Of a stretch of 64,000 nucleotides of DNA, positions 12,985-26,800 are shown piece by piece. Within the stretch, counting starts at the first letter, position 1. Every line of letters starts with the position of its first letter. Location: NCBI GenBank assembly GCA_910591455.2, contig OU342823.1, positions 5,878,001 through 5,942,000 of the forward strand. The letters are read 5' to 3'. Source of the stretch: Pholis gunnellus (taxonomy: Eukaryota > Chordata > Actinopteri > Perciformes > Pholidae). Both the position numbers and the translations under genes were made by a program. The notes under the pieces were generated by a model, which saw only the letters and a list, made by a program, of their open reading frames with translations, did no database searches and was not told the DNA's origin.

Positions 12985-15900
12985 TAAGGAGGGCACATCG
13001 CAGCAAGACGCATTCAGACGGTCATATTGCATTCTATTTGCTCTTTTCCACATCTTGCAGCTATATTTAACATGTTTGTGTTTTTCGAGACGTAAATGCA
13101 CCTCACCCAGTCTCGCATGTTGTCATCCGCTAAAGCTCCGAGTCACAATGCAATATTAAACAGAGCAACGTGCAATCTCCCTGAAACATTTACTCTGCAT
13201 TACCATTTCTGTCTGCTATGAATTATTCCGTGTGTGGGGTTTGTTTTGAAGTTTTCTCTTTCGTGTACTTCCGTTTATTTCCATGTAAGAAGCGTGTGCT
13301 CGCGCGTGGTGTGTTGAGCACGGTTCTGACAGGTGGACACGGAGATGTGAAGCTCTTTTTATTCATTTCATTGTTTTCTTTGTCCACAGCTCCTCCGCAG
13401 CTCGCTGGTGAACAACCGCACACAGGCCAAAGTGGCGGAGGAGCTGGGCATGCAGGAGTTCGCCATCACCAACGACAAAACCAAGCGGCCCGTCGCCCTG
13501 CGGACCAAGACGCTGGCTGACTTGCTGGAGTGTATGTTCACTCTTTGATTCTGTTTGCAGGGAGAAAATCTTTACAGACCCTTACAAACCCCTAGTCAAC
13601 CTTTTTATTTCTCGCGTGTCTCTCCAGAATGGGCCGTTTAAGATGGCAGCATGGAGTACCATTATTGATTTCTTTGTTCCCTTTGTGTTAGATGTCAAAT
13701 CACTTTCTCTGCTGAAGACACTGGAAGATGCTCCCTATGTGCTTAGTATGACTGGAGCACTTAGTGATGATTTTATCTTCCTTTCTTTATTGTTCCACCA
13801 GCTACAGCTGCCACTAGTAATACGCTACTTGTGGCGCTCTACCTCCTTGAAGTATTTTGGGAGCAGAATGAGCCATAAAGTGAAATGCGCTCAGTAACAT
13901 AGACGTTTTGGCGGGTGGAGGGGAGATGATCCGCGTGGTCCAGTGGTGCTTTTATCCTCCCTGCCGTCGGTGCTTTCAGGATGTTATACAAATTGGAGCG
14001 AGCGGTTGGTCTGGAAGGTGGAGTCTCATGACTAACTCATTGAAGAAACAGCCGATGTAGGTTGATGAACAGCTGTGCACCAGCCTCACTCCTCTGTACA
14101 CACTAGCTTCTATACAACTGTAAACTCAGTGGGAGGAGAGAAAAAAAGGAAATTAATAACAATGAAATTAAGAATAAGTGTACTCCAAAGCAACAGCAGT
14201 GAGAAGGCAGCACTCAATGTTCATATTTCAAATCATATTGTTCATTATAATGAGTGTTGGACAGCCTTCTGACTTCCTATACCACACGCGGGTTCTAAAC
14301 TGGAAGCTGTGGTCGAGGCAATTTGGCAGAATGAAAGGTAGAAAGTCAAAGCAGTGTTCATTTAAATCACTAGTTGCAATAACATTGCATGATTGTAATG
14401 TGCACTAATCATAACATGCAGGTGCAAGGCCCCCCCCCCCCAAGGCCCACACATTCAGGAGGAATGAATGATTGGACGGACACCCGCTTATTTCCTTTCT
14501 TTACATCCAGAGCATTTGAATTTCAACAAAAACTACAAGAACGGTTTATTTTTTAAGCTCTCTGATATATAATATAATATATAATCCAATAGTGGTCTGG
14601 CTATAATGGAATGGATTCTGATATGAATGCATAATGTTTCAAATAGATGACACGTTGTTCTTTTATTAATGCGTGCATGTGGCTGTGAAAATCAAATACA
14701 TTTCATTTAAACTAGATTTTTTTTTTCCTCCTTGATTTAAAAAAAACATCATTCAAAAAAGGTTTAAGCTATGTGCATGTCCAGATTAGTATTAGCAGAG
14801 AATGGTGTTGACCCCTTCCATGCGATCAGAGGAACCGGGATTGAGCCCATGTGTGTCGGAGGAGACCCGCTGCAGTCCTCATCAGGCCAACAAAGAGAGC
14901 GAGCAGCGCCGGGGACTGTAGGACGGTCCACACTGGGGCAAAAACAAAGAGAGAAAGAAGCACTAATGCGGTCCGTGTTTGAAAGGCAGACCTCGATACA
15001 CGGGCTTGAAGTGCTTCATATCATTTGCCTTTCAAATGATCCTTTCAAAATTTGAGGCCGGAGCAGAGTTGATGACACGGGGGGGTCAGCGCTGGAAATG
15101 AGCGCGTATGAAGAGTCGTAGCCTGCAGCTACGCAGACCCTCGCTGGCCTCCTGGAATATTACCTATTATTCTCCTCCCGCGTCCCCGCTGTCTTAGTCA
15201 GCCACTAGAAGAGGAAAACAAAGATGACACCCGGGCACCTACTGCTTACATTTCCCATCTTTCTTTGTTTGTTTTTTCAGTTCACGTCGTCCCGTCAGTT
15301 ACTCCCAATTCAGCCTGACATACAGTTTTATCTTATATATTGTGTAGATGTTTCTGTGAACTCTGTGTGGCCTGCGCTCTAGCAATTTCCTGTTTGATGG
15401 AAAAAAGGGCAGGGAACTAGAGAGCCATCTTTTAGTTTACATTAACATCACGCACCTCGCTGTGGAGGGCCGCCGCTGGTCTTTGTTACGGCTTCACTTA
15501 CCTTCAGAGAATGACGAGAGCCAACTGTTAAGCGGAGCAGAAGAATCAACTACCATCTTTTATTGCTTCTGTTTTTTTGTTTCTAATTGCCGTCTTTATT
15601 TTCCTGTCTGCAGCTTTCATCGCCGCTCTCTACATTGATAAAGATCTGGAGTACGTGCACACCTTCATGAACGTCTGCTTTTTCCCCCGGCTGAAGGTGA
15701 GACCCTATTGATAGGCATTCACCACTTGCACCTGATCAATGAGCCGCTCAGTCGGGCACCTCGGAGAGAAAGAACTGGGGAGATGATTAGGAGGGAGCTA
15801 ATGGCTGGGCCCTAATGGCGCCAGCATCGACGCAAGGCCTGAAGTGGTGCTCGGCTGTTGAATGGCTCTCGCCGCGGCGGCTTTGATCGCTATTTTAGTG

Positions 15901-17309
15901 ACCTCTAATGGGCATCGCAAGAGTCTTCGTCTGGTCTTTTTCTTCTATTGGTGCACGAATCGCTCTGGCTGTTGACGGCGTCAGGTTTCTGGAGTGTTCC
16001 AGGCGTCGGATAAATCAAGTAAACTTAACTCAAGACTCCCGTGGCCAGAAGTGAGCGAGGAAGGGCAGGCGTTTTGTTCTCAAGCACCATTGGATTGTCC
16101 CAATATAGATAGAAGGAGCACTAAGACTGCTATTTCCCATTAATAGAGCTGCGGGTAAAAATACACCACATAGCATCCCATAACTAAACGGGCATGCGCA
16201 CACACACCCATGCTCGAATACGAGTACCCACACAGTGTGGACCTCTCCTTGTGAAGCTGCTGCAGCGGTCTGATATGCCATGCTAATTGCTGTCTTGGTG
16301 TGCCTCTCCAGGGAGAATCCCCAGCTCTGCAAGGAGCTGAGCTTTGCGTCATGGTCGCTGCAAGAGAGCACCTCATTTCCACTTCCAAGAGGAATGTTGT
16401 GAAACAGCCAGCACGTCTCTTACATAGCCTTCTGGAAACCACGGCGTCGCACACTGTGCTGCTCCGTCCAATTTGGATGGGAATAGAGAGGGGACATAAA
16501 TGCTGCTTTCCTTCAGTTTCGCCCCTTTTCCTCATGAACTGAAGTACTAGAAAACGAGCGTAGCATATAGCTAGCTCTTTTGAAAACGGACAAATTTCTC
16601 TGCTTTAGGCTAAAGGAGTGTAGAAGCCCCCCCCCCCCCCCCCCCCCCCCCGGAGAGAGGAAAAAATGGGAACGAGAAAAAAGGAAGTAAAGCGCCAAAG
16701 CAAGAACAGCAGAGATGGAGGGGAGGGGGGGGCAGTAAAGCGAGAGTAGGAGAGCGCAAGCAACAGAAGCAGAAGCACTCTTTGTAGGAAATTAATAGGA
16801 GCAGACAGTTCTGGATTCAAAGTCTGCCTTTTTATGACAAGCCTGCCTCCCTGTTAATGGAAGGGCTTTTAGAAGTCCCTCTTGGATAAGAGAAATGTAT
16901 CAGGGCCGCACACCTGGGAGACTCCCAGACGCTCTTTATATCTGGCCGGGGATTGGCTTTTGTCTTAAGTAGCCTGTGATTTGTACTCACCGTGAAGACA
17001 TAGATGGAGAGCCAGTCAGGGAGAGAGCAAATAAGTGAGTGCAAAAGGAGGGATGGTGGGGGGGGGGGGGGGGGGGGGTCATGGCAAAAATAAAATAAAA
17101 GCACGAGCGGACAAGTGGAAGAGCTGCGGATTTTTGTTGTTTCTTCTGTTTCTGATTCTGTGTTTTTGTTTGGTCTCTGTGTCGTAGGAGTTCATCCTGA
17201 ACCAGGACTGGAATGACCCGAAGTCTCAGCTGCAGCAGTGCTGTTTGACCCTGAGAACAGAGGGCAAAGAGCCCGATATCCCGCTGTACAAGTAAGAGCC
17301 CAGACAACA

Positions 17310-17357
<48 letters not shown>

Positions 17358-20300
17358 AGCTGTGTGAGGCTCGCTCCGAGGCTTCTTTTAGGAAGTAAAA
17401 CAATCAAAAAAACAATCAACAAGCCAGGTGTGACATTTTGAGTTTAGGCTGGAGATTTCTCTCCTTCCTTTTGAAAGTAGTATATTTATAATTATTGCTG
17501 TTTAAATGTACTTAAAATATGAAGCAGGCAATATGGAGAGTTAAGTGGTTTCAAGCCTTTTTGTGGTAATTGAATTTCTGAAACACTTTACTTTTAGCTA
17601 ACTATTTTAACTATTTATCCTTTGCTTTTTCTTTTCTCCCAATATGTAGGAACTGACTCAATATGTGGACATAGTTTTTTTTATTCAAATTTGAATTAAA
17701 ACATTTTAATTAGCTACTGGACCATTTTTACACGTACCCCCAAGCAACTGTACAAATATTATTATGGGAAACATTGGTCTTATACACCCATAGACATTAA
17801 AGACAATAGACCGTTCACAAATGAATATTGTCTGACTGTACACATTGTCATATCACCCAATTCTATATGTTCGCCAACCATTAGCTTGAAGAATATAAGA
17901 ATAAAGCGTTTGATATAACTTGTATGTGCAGTGTACACGTGTGCACGGCCCGTTGGAAATCGTGACCCAGTCTAGAGTTGAGATGGGTTCAGTCAGGCAT
18001 CGCAGGGGCCACAATGCACATTCAGAGAAATGGCACAAACATAATTTACAGGACTTTTCTCTCTTCGCCGCTCCGTGAACATCGTGAATAGCTGTGTAAA
18101 GGTCTCCGTTGTTGTGATATACAAACACGCCCAGAGAGACCTCTTATTTGACAAAAGGTCAAGGACCAAGTGTCATTTGACAGAATGCTTTTGAGAGCTG
18201 TCAGGAAGCAGTGTGTTTGTCACCATGGAAACTGACAAACAGTGTTTTCACTGAGAGGAAAAAGCGGGGAGGGGGGGGGTCAGCTGGACGCACAAGGGCG
18301 GTTGGAGACGGGAGCGTACAACGAACTCCGCAAACCGGCATTTAATCATTTCCCTCCTCCTCCCTTTCCTCCTTGTATTTATTTGTCTTTTCAGAGCTCC
18401 TCTCGTTTATTATTCCCTCTGTCTGCCCGACGGACGGTGATTTTTGACACGGCACAACTCTGACACGACAATCAACACTTCCCTCCGACTCTGTTGCCCA
18501 CAAGAACGTGAACTAGAAACAAATGGAGCCCCTGGGTGACTTGAATTTCAACACAAAAGCGTACAAAAAGCCAGCTATCGACGGATTTGAGGCTTTTGCC
18601 GCAGCCTTGAGGGCAATTACTTCTCGGTTCGTCCTGTTCGACAAATACACAGGAGCAGCCGATGATTCTGGAGCAACCTCCTCGCGAGATGACCCGACCT
18701 GTTGGTCGATAAGCCAGAGTCATAGACCTTTTTATAGCATTTGATGGCGTCAAGTCTGTAAATGGACTGCATAGTGCCTTTTTACCTTAGCGGACAAAGC
18801 ACTTTAATTTTCCTCTCCTTCACACACACATTCGTACACTGATGGTAGCAGCCTGCTGAAGGACGCTTCGACATGCGGGGCAGGGAGAGCAAGGGATCGA
18901 ACTTCCAACCTTGTGATCAAAAGGACGAACCGCTATATCTCCTGAGGCCGTCAGACCGCCTTAAGGGTCTGAATCTGTTTACAAGTGTGAAGAGTAGAGA
19001 AACAGAGGGTGAGACTAGAGTGCGAGTCAGAGAGAAAGCGACTAAATGACCGAAGGAGGGCGGGAAAGGACACATAGAAGGGGGGGGAGGAGTTAATGCA
19101 TTGAGCCCCTCGCTAAAGGTTCCCTGGTGAATGTGACAGATTCGCACCTCAACCCCAGCACCATCACTTCACCGTACATCTCGTCTGGGCAGCACACACC
19201 AGGGAGCGGACACATGCTCGCTTTCACATCGTGCGGAGAGATCGGCCTGCAAGTAGCTGCCATTAGTGCGAGCTGAAGCCCGTGTACAGAACCTCTGCGG
19301 TGCTGTTTCCTCTCCGTCTTCTTTGTGTTGTTTTAGCGGCGTGATAATTCCAGGCGACACGCTCTCCCTGTCGACATTTGGCCCAAAACGTCGCTCACGA
19401 GAGTCTCGCTCGCTCCGCGCGCGCCATGCGCTGCTTCGTTTGTAAGTGAGAAAGGGGTTTGAATTATTGATAAAAGTGTCATAAGTGACCGCAATGCATT
19501 AAAAATGGATCGCTCTCCTGAAATAAGTAAATTGTCCGTGAATAATTTAGGTGACTCACAGCTTTGGTATGAGCTGTTTATACTAATGTTAACTATTCAA
19601 ACACATCCCAAGTTTTGTCTGGTGTCTTGTACTTACGTCCCTGCAGAAATGTAACAAACTTGACAGCTTGATTTATCTCTCTTAAATGAGGTACATCTGT
19701 AATGAGTTGAGTGATATTCTGCTGTCATTCATCTCTTAGATGTGTTGGTCCCTCTTTAGCGTTTTCATTGTTTATCCTTCTAGCGCACTCAAAGACTCGC
19801 GGGTCTCTCGGAGACTATTGTCAATCTTTGATTTCAATTCCTCTCCAAACGTGTCATTCCTTTAACCAAACAGAGATCTCGGTGTCTGGAGATGATGGGT
19901 GTTGGGAGCCGGGGAGGCTTTAAAAGTTGTTTATATGTCCCTCAGATGGCTTCTGCTCGCTCTCAAAGCACACCACTGAATCAAAGCCTTATTCCCCTCA
20001 TCTCAACCCGCCGCTTGAGATGAATTATATTTGTTCCAATTGAAAAGTTTTTTTCTCCTCACCTCTCTTTTTGTTGTTATTTCTCCGAAGGACAACGTCC
20101 CTGAGTGTCCTTGTGCCTTTCTCCCTGGGTGGTGTTATTATTTCTCCTCCATGTCATACCATGTTTCTGTGTTTGTATTTGCAGGACCCTGCAGACAGTC
20201 GGCCCCTCGCACGCCCGCACCTACACCGTTGCCGTGTATTTCAAAGGGGAGCGAATCGGCTGTGGCAAAGGCCCAAGGTGAGTGAGACGGTACAATGTAA

Positions 20301-20782
20301 TACGGGCACAGCAGGACACGCAGCTCCACCTCTGGATGCACCGCTAATGGGCTCAAGAATAATGGCTGTGCCTTTATTGATGGTGTTTATTATAGCAATT
20401 AAGCTCTCGTTGGCCTATTCTATGGTGAGGGACATTATGCAGAACGAAAACGAATCGATTCTTTATTGATTTCACGTAAACTGTGTTATGGAAATATCAC
20501 TTTGTGCAGAAGAGGAATCTGTTACCGGGTGTATCTTTAGGACCGCGTTCAGGTCTACCTGGGGTATTGTGTTGACAACAGGGCAGCGGTGTGTGTGTGT
20601 GTGTGTGTGTGTTTCTGTTTGACTGCACACCTTTTGTGTGTGCTCACACATTCACGCTTTTGTAAAGTAAAGAAAGTGAATCTCCGCGCCAAGGCCTTTT
20701 CAGGGTTGGAGGGGCTGACAATAAAGCTGCAGCTGAGCCTGCGAGAAATGAAACGTAAATCCATCAAACATCTCCACCCCCC

Positions 20783-20815
<33 letters not shown>

Positions 20816-23800
20816 CCTCCCCCACTCCACATGTAGAAATCCCCTCCACGGCCCCCTTACTTGAAAGCGCTCTCTCTTGCTCTAAGCTGGCGATAAGTTT
20901 GTCCCTTCCATAGGATCTTTGACAGCTTACTGTTTTTGTATTTACATGACTTAAGCTCCCAGCCACCTCCGCTGCCGGGCTATGATCACGCAGCACATGA
21001 TATACGAGGGACGGCGTAAACAGTGCCCAGCGCCAAGCCGCCAATAGGCTTACCTTTTTCAAATGCGTGCGCCGTGTTACCTGGGATTGTTTGGCAAAAG
21101 GGCTCTTTCAAAGCAAATATAAAGCACTTCTGATAATCCGCTCAGTATTGGGCCTGTTTTATTTATTTGTTGACAAAAAAAAAAAAATCAAAAAAAGGGA
21201 CATTTTGAATATGCTAAAGACCTTTTCTCCCTCTTTCTCTGTCTCCCTCTCTGTCTCCTTTTAAAAAAAATATTTCTAATCTAGCATCCAACAGGCGGAA
21301 ATGGGAGCTGCGATGGATGCGCTCGAAAAATGTGAGTTGTTTGGCAACATGAACCCCCTCCCACACACACACACACACACGTATATTCACACTTTAAGCC
21401 TTTCACACGCTTTGCCTCAGTGTTGAATATTAGCCTTGGCTGTACAGTATGCAAGATGGCTGGCAGAGAGCTGTGGCCTGACCAGCCGGTTGGCTGCGAC
21501 ATATAGGACATTAGGCTGTTTGAAGTGCTCGCCCAGAGCATAGGCATGGGACCTCGCCAGAGATGGAGAGAACCAATAAAACAAGGACGGGGGAAGCTGA
21601 GCATCCTCGACCGTGTCCATCATCCCGAGGGAGCGCAGGAAGTTTGTGTCGAGGGCCGCGTAAAAAAAGTTTGTGTTTAGTGTTTTGTTGCGTGGCGTTT
21701 TTTGAGCCCTTTCTACACCCGGAGCGCTCCTCTTCAGATTTGAAGGAGTGCGGCGGATGCACTCCCCGTGTGCTGCTTCACTCCTTGGCTGTCTTTCATC
21801 TTGTCATCAACCCGCCACTTAAGGAAAATAGATGGTGTTTTTTTTTTTAGGCATTTACAATGTCTCATTGGCTGCCAAGTAAAAAATACAATTACAGGCC
21901 TCTCAGAAACACAGCCGCGTGTCCGCTTCCATCATCTCCTGCTGTATACTCCATGCATGTGGATGTGGATGCATTACACCGTGGAAAAGGTCGTGCTGTG
22001 TGTTCAAGTGCAACTTTCGGACGGGGCTCGCTTGCTATTACCGCGACCGCGACATTAATCAAATGTATAATTTGTTCTTTACTCAACTAATTAGCTGGAG
22101 GTGAGTGCAAATGGCTTTGTTGGAACGGGCCTGCAGAACTCGCAAAAGGGCAGGAAGGTCAAACTTTGATTTCATTCCGCTCATAAATGAGGCCTCCAGC
22201 CACTTGTGATTGATGCTGTTCCTGCGGTTTTCTTTTTCATGAAACATTAGCGTTACGGTGGCATTATTTAAAGCCCTTCTCTCAGTCTCCCCCCCCCCCC
22301 CCCCCCCTCTTTCCCTCCCTCCCTCCTTATCAGGGGGCGTAGTTCAGTGCACACACACTCTCTCTCCCGTGTCTTCCTCCCTCCCTTAATTCCTCCCATT
22401 TCCTCTCCCCAGTGTACACCTCTGTCACCATGATTGATAGATGCTCATTGCTAGTAAATGAACATTTCCCCCCCTCATAAATTGCTGTTTCGTGTGGCTG
22501 GATTAGCAATGCCTTTTTAAAAGGTCAGTTCATTTAAAAATCATCTCTTCAAGTCTTCTTTCCTTTCGGCGCAAAATGCTTCCAGTTGGAGGCCTTAGTT
22601 TGACTTTGTGTTTGTCACTTGATTTAATTAAAGCCGCCAACTCCCCCTCAGCTCAGTGAACTCCTCTTCTTCCACCCAGTGTTCCTGAAGTGAGCATGTC
22701 AACTAGGGCTGCAACTAACGATTATTTTAATAATCGATTAATCTGTCGATTATTTGTTCGATTAATCGATGAATCGGATAAAAAAAAACTACAAACTAAA
22801 AAGCATTAATTTCTAACCCTTTATTCAAAAACAGAACTGACAGTGCTAATTCACAGTGCAAAGAATCTTCAGAAAGTGCACAAACAGGTTGCTCGAACAT
22901 CCCTGAGCTGTGAAAGTAATAATTTAAAAAAAAATGGACTAATATCAGGAGTGGGGTTCAGCGGGTTACCCACGCCTCTCAGTGAAGGGTAGACACACGC
23001 TGATCCACTCAGTGTGGCGCGCGTGCAGCCCCGGACATCTCAGGGCATCACAGACCTCAATCTCGTGCGGCTGAACGCCACTTGTCCCTCTAAGAAGTTG
23101 AACGCTGACCGCACGGGGCCGCGTAACTAGTCAGCATGCCGGAGTCTCGTTCGTTATTGGAATTAACCAGACAAATCGCTCCACCAACTAAGAACGGCCA
23201 TCACCACCACCCACAGAATCCAGAAAGAGCATCAATCTGTCAATCCTTTCCATGTCCGGGTCGGGTGAGGTTTCCCCCGGCCGTCCCTCTTAATCATGGA
23301 CCCAGTTCAGAGAAAAACCCACAAAATAGAACCGGAGTCCTATTCCATTATTCCTAGCTGCGTTATTCAGGCGACTGGGCCTGCTGTGAACACTCAAACA
23401 TCTCTGCCACTTATTGGGTGACCAGGGACGTGCGGTCAGGTAAGGCAGGGGAGGCAGAGCCTTCTTTTTATAGTCAAAATCGCTGAATGTGCTCATGTCC
23501 TGTTCAAACAGAGAGGAGACACGCGAGGTGAGGCAGTGACGAGCTGTGCCTCACCTCAGATTGCGCAATCCCTAACAAACTGGGTTGAGCACGTGCCTTT
23601 TGCTTTCTCAAAATTTTTTTCACCACTGTAACATTTGTAGACACTTGTATTATACGTCCTTTCTTTCACTAGAATAGGTCATGTATTGTATTTCACGTGT
23701 GTGTAGAACATATTCAGTCTTGCTGATCTGACAGAAACCGCAGTGAAGAAGCACAGAGGGGAGCAAGCAGTACCTCTGCCTCACTGAAGGGAGCGCGCGA

Positions 23801-26800
23801 GAGCCCACGGGTCGGGTTCATGCTTGTAGTGCCGTTACTCTTCTACACTTTTCTTCTTCTTCTATTTTGGTTGCAAATATTGAAGATTAAATATCTAAGC
23901 TTTAACAATTCTAAAAAAACAGGGAAATATTACCATATCAACAGCAATTCAACCTGTTTGTTGTTCTCTTTATAAATCCGTGGTTGTTACACAGATTTTC
24001 GCGGGTGGCGCCCGCGAGCGCTCCGCTTCTGAAACAGGTTGGTGGGGCAGGTCACAGATCGCGGAGCAGACGCTCCCGGTGCAATTAAATATGTACCTTA
24101 CCAATGTGTGTAAAGAATGCTGATATGAAAAACAACCAGTAGTCAATGTGCAAGTTGCCAATTGAATGGTGATTTAAGCTGCTCTATATTGGGTTCATAT
24201 ATTTGTAAATCTGACTCTGAAATAGTCAGTGCCTCACCAGCCACTAGTGACTTACCTCACTGCACTTCACTGAGTGGCGTAATAATCGCGCGACACAACG
24301 AATCGATAATGAAATTCGTTGCCAACTCTTTTAATAATCGATTTTTATCGATTTTATCGATTCGTTGTTGCAGCCCTAGTGTCAACTATATCATTATTAG
24401 TGGAAGGCTGCACTCTTTTGAAGATTACCAATATTGTGATATTAGCCTTCTAATAAAATAGGAGCAAGTGTTTTTATGTAAAGGTAGTTTTTCAATTAAA
24501 AACACACCATCCTTGCCCAGATGATGCCCTCCTTTTCAAGCAATGTCGGCGTAGCATCTTTTGTTTCTGTTGTTGAGCCTGTAGAGATAAATCCACAAGG
24601 TCAGTCAGCAGGGTTTTAGCACACCTCCTGACCATGAGCTTATATAACGAGCCTGGATGCTCACCCGCCGCACAGCCGCCTGACGCGTTGGCTCTCGTGT
24701 GATTGTCGAGGGCCTCGCATCATTTGTTCGCATTGCAAGACTAATCAAGGACATTAGCCCCGGTGTCATGTAATTCGTCATTGATTGTCTTGTTGGCCCT
24801 CACTGCAGCATTGGCTCCTCGTGTACAACAGCCCTACCTTGTGTTACTCTCGTCTCCCAGCAAACGTGTCAGGATTCATTTCCATGTTTTATTTAAGGCC
24901 TCCTCGAGTATCAGGAGCACTTTAAACAGGATTGAACTTTTTTTTTTTTTTTTTTTTTGGTTTCTGCTGCAGAGCTGCTTCTTTTTTTCCCAGGCAGACA
25001 GAAATCCGCGGCTCCGGCTCCGGCGGTGTCGGGGAGGTGAGAGACACGGCTGCGTTCAGTCAGACAGCTCGGGGCTCATTAAAGAGAGCCGGGCCCGGTA
25101 CTTTGGCGCGTGTGCTGTCTGTAGCCGACCCCCGCTGGTGGCTCGGCTGATTCGCATTTCATTACTTGATGGCCCACATTTTGACAGTCTCCTGCCTGTA
25201 TCTGTCAAGGCAGAATGAAATGTTAACCAAGGCCCCGGCACTGGGAGAAAGATGAGTGCAAACAAATCGAGCTGAGAGCAGCCGGCCCGGGGAACGGAGT
25301 GGACGGGCGGATGGAGTCGGGCGGTGCAGAAGTGTCTCAGACCCCGAGGCTCCGCGCACCTTTCTGTCTAAGGCAACATCAAATATACATGGAAACGGCT
25401 TAACCATTTGTCATGCATCCTTCCAGATAGTGCTGTCTCTGTTTAACGTCTCCGGTACCCGACCCTCTCCCCTTCTCCTTTTGTTTTAGCTTCCTCGCAG
25501 CTGCTTGTTTCTCAAACAATGAATTAAGAATATGTCGATGTGGATAGTAGCTGGAAGGGGACTACATTCTTTTCTTTCACTAAACCCCTTAATCTCTGGA
25601 TAAAACCACGGGATGGATACCACGAAATAAAGTGCAGTGTGCAGGATCTCCATTCAAAACCCTTTGGCATGGCGGGGAAATCCCTTCCTCAACACCGCCG
25701 TACAGCTGCACCACCATGACTGATGCGGTGCTAGTGAGCTCTGGGTGATGGACTCGGCCGGCGCAGTGCATCGTGGGGTCGTCCTGAGCCCAGGCTGAAT
25801 AGTGAAAGGACACTGTATGTTCTCGTGCCCTTAAAAGAGAAGGGGGGGGGGGCGCTGATCCCACCATCCAGCTGCTGCCTGAGGCCGCATCTCAGCGCTG
25901 CTGCTGTGGGCGGGCACAACAGGCCGCGTTGTTGTTGCCGCCGAGCCCCCCCCCCCTGATACGAAACAGACCAACAAAAGACACCGAGCTGGGTGCGTTA
26001 ACGCCTTAGCCGGAGGTGATCAGTGTGCAGGTGTGAGCGGCTCCTTTTTAAAGGTGCTTTTCTCCAGATCGTCAACACAGGCTGAAATGGAAAGCCTCGT
26101 GTATTCTTTAGCAGCCCCATTCTTCGACGCCTGCTCTTGTGCCGCATGTTAAACAATGCAAATGGCCGAAGCCTCTTTTTTTTCTCTCAGGAGTGGGTCA
26201 TTCTCAAGTCATCTCCTGGAGGAAAGACGCCGGTGATTTCCATATTTTAACTGCAATATGTAGGCTTTTTTCTCCAAGGCTCAGCAAGTGTTCCCCACTC
26301 ACTGAAAGCATACTGAAATAGACTGTTTCTCTCTCTCTCTGTGTGTGTGTGTGTGTAGGTGTGTGTGTGTGTGTGTGTCAAATTTACACTCAGAATGATT
26401 TTTCTTTCTTCAGTATTTCTTTCTTTTATTTGATCCGTCTCCTTTTATAATAGGATATTGCCGTTATCTCGCACTTCTCTTCTCTGTTGCCATAATGACA
26501 AATTAGTGTTGCAAGAAGAAGAAGAAGAAGAAGAACACGTCCTCCTCTTCTACGAGTGGGACACGTACCTTATGGGAATCGCTGTGTTTTGTTTATCGTT
26601 TCAGAATTGTGATTAAAGGACCAAATACTACTGAGTCCATAAAATAGCAGTAAATATTGAAAAAAACACCTCCCAGCATCTTAGAAGTCAAGGTGGTGTT
26701 TATAAATGGTGCGTTTTGTCCGACCAACAAAGAAAATGAGAATATCTTGCATGTCTGACTTGGTAAAAATGTTAAGAGGTTCCCACTGTGCTCTCTGATA

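Larger units (their letters stand above)
17292..20184 (+). other. DROSHA intron
   Basis: Apart from the CA repeat and a fish repeat at 18,770-18,957, this holds unassigned sequence with AT-rich parts near 17,450-17,720. Confidence 0.7.
22704..24378. mobile_element. Non-autonomous hAT-type DNA transposon carrying an 18S rRNA piece and a nested element
   Basis: The left end reads TAGGGCTGCAACTAACGATT and the right end reads ...CGTTGTTGCAGCCCTA, giving inverted termini rich in the ATAATCGATTAAT motif that marks a large teleost hAT family. The flanking 8-bp duplication agrees in 7 of 8 bases. No transposase frame is present, so it would need an enzyme in trans. Inside are hAT-family sequence (to about 22,943), an antisense 18S rRNA-derived segment (22,944-23,395) and a second, nested repeat (23,423-24,272). 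It sits in the last DROSHA intron. Confidence 0.85.

Noticed and set aside
22944..23395. A functional 18S rRNA gene
   Set aside because: It is partial, internally deleted, has many point changes and sits within transposon ends.
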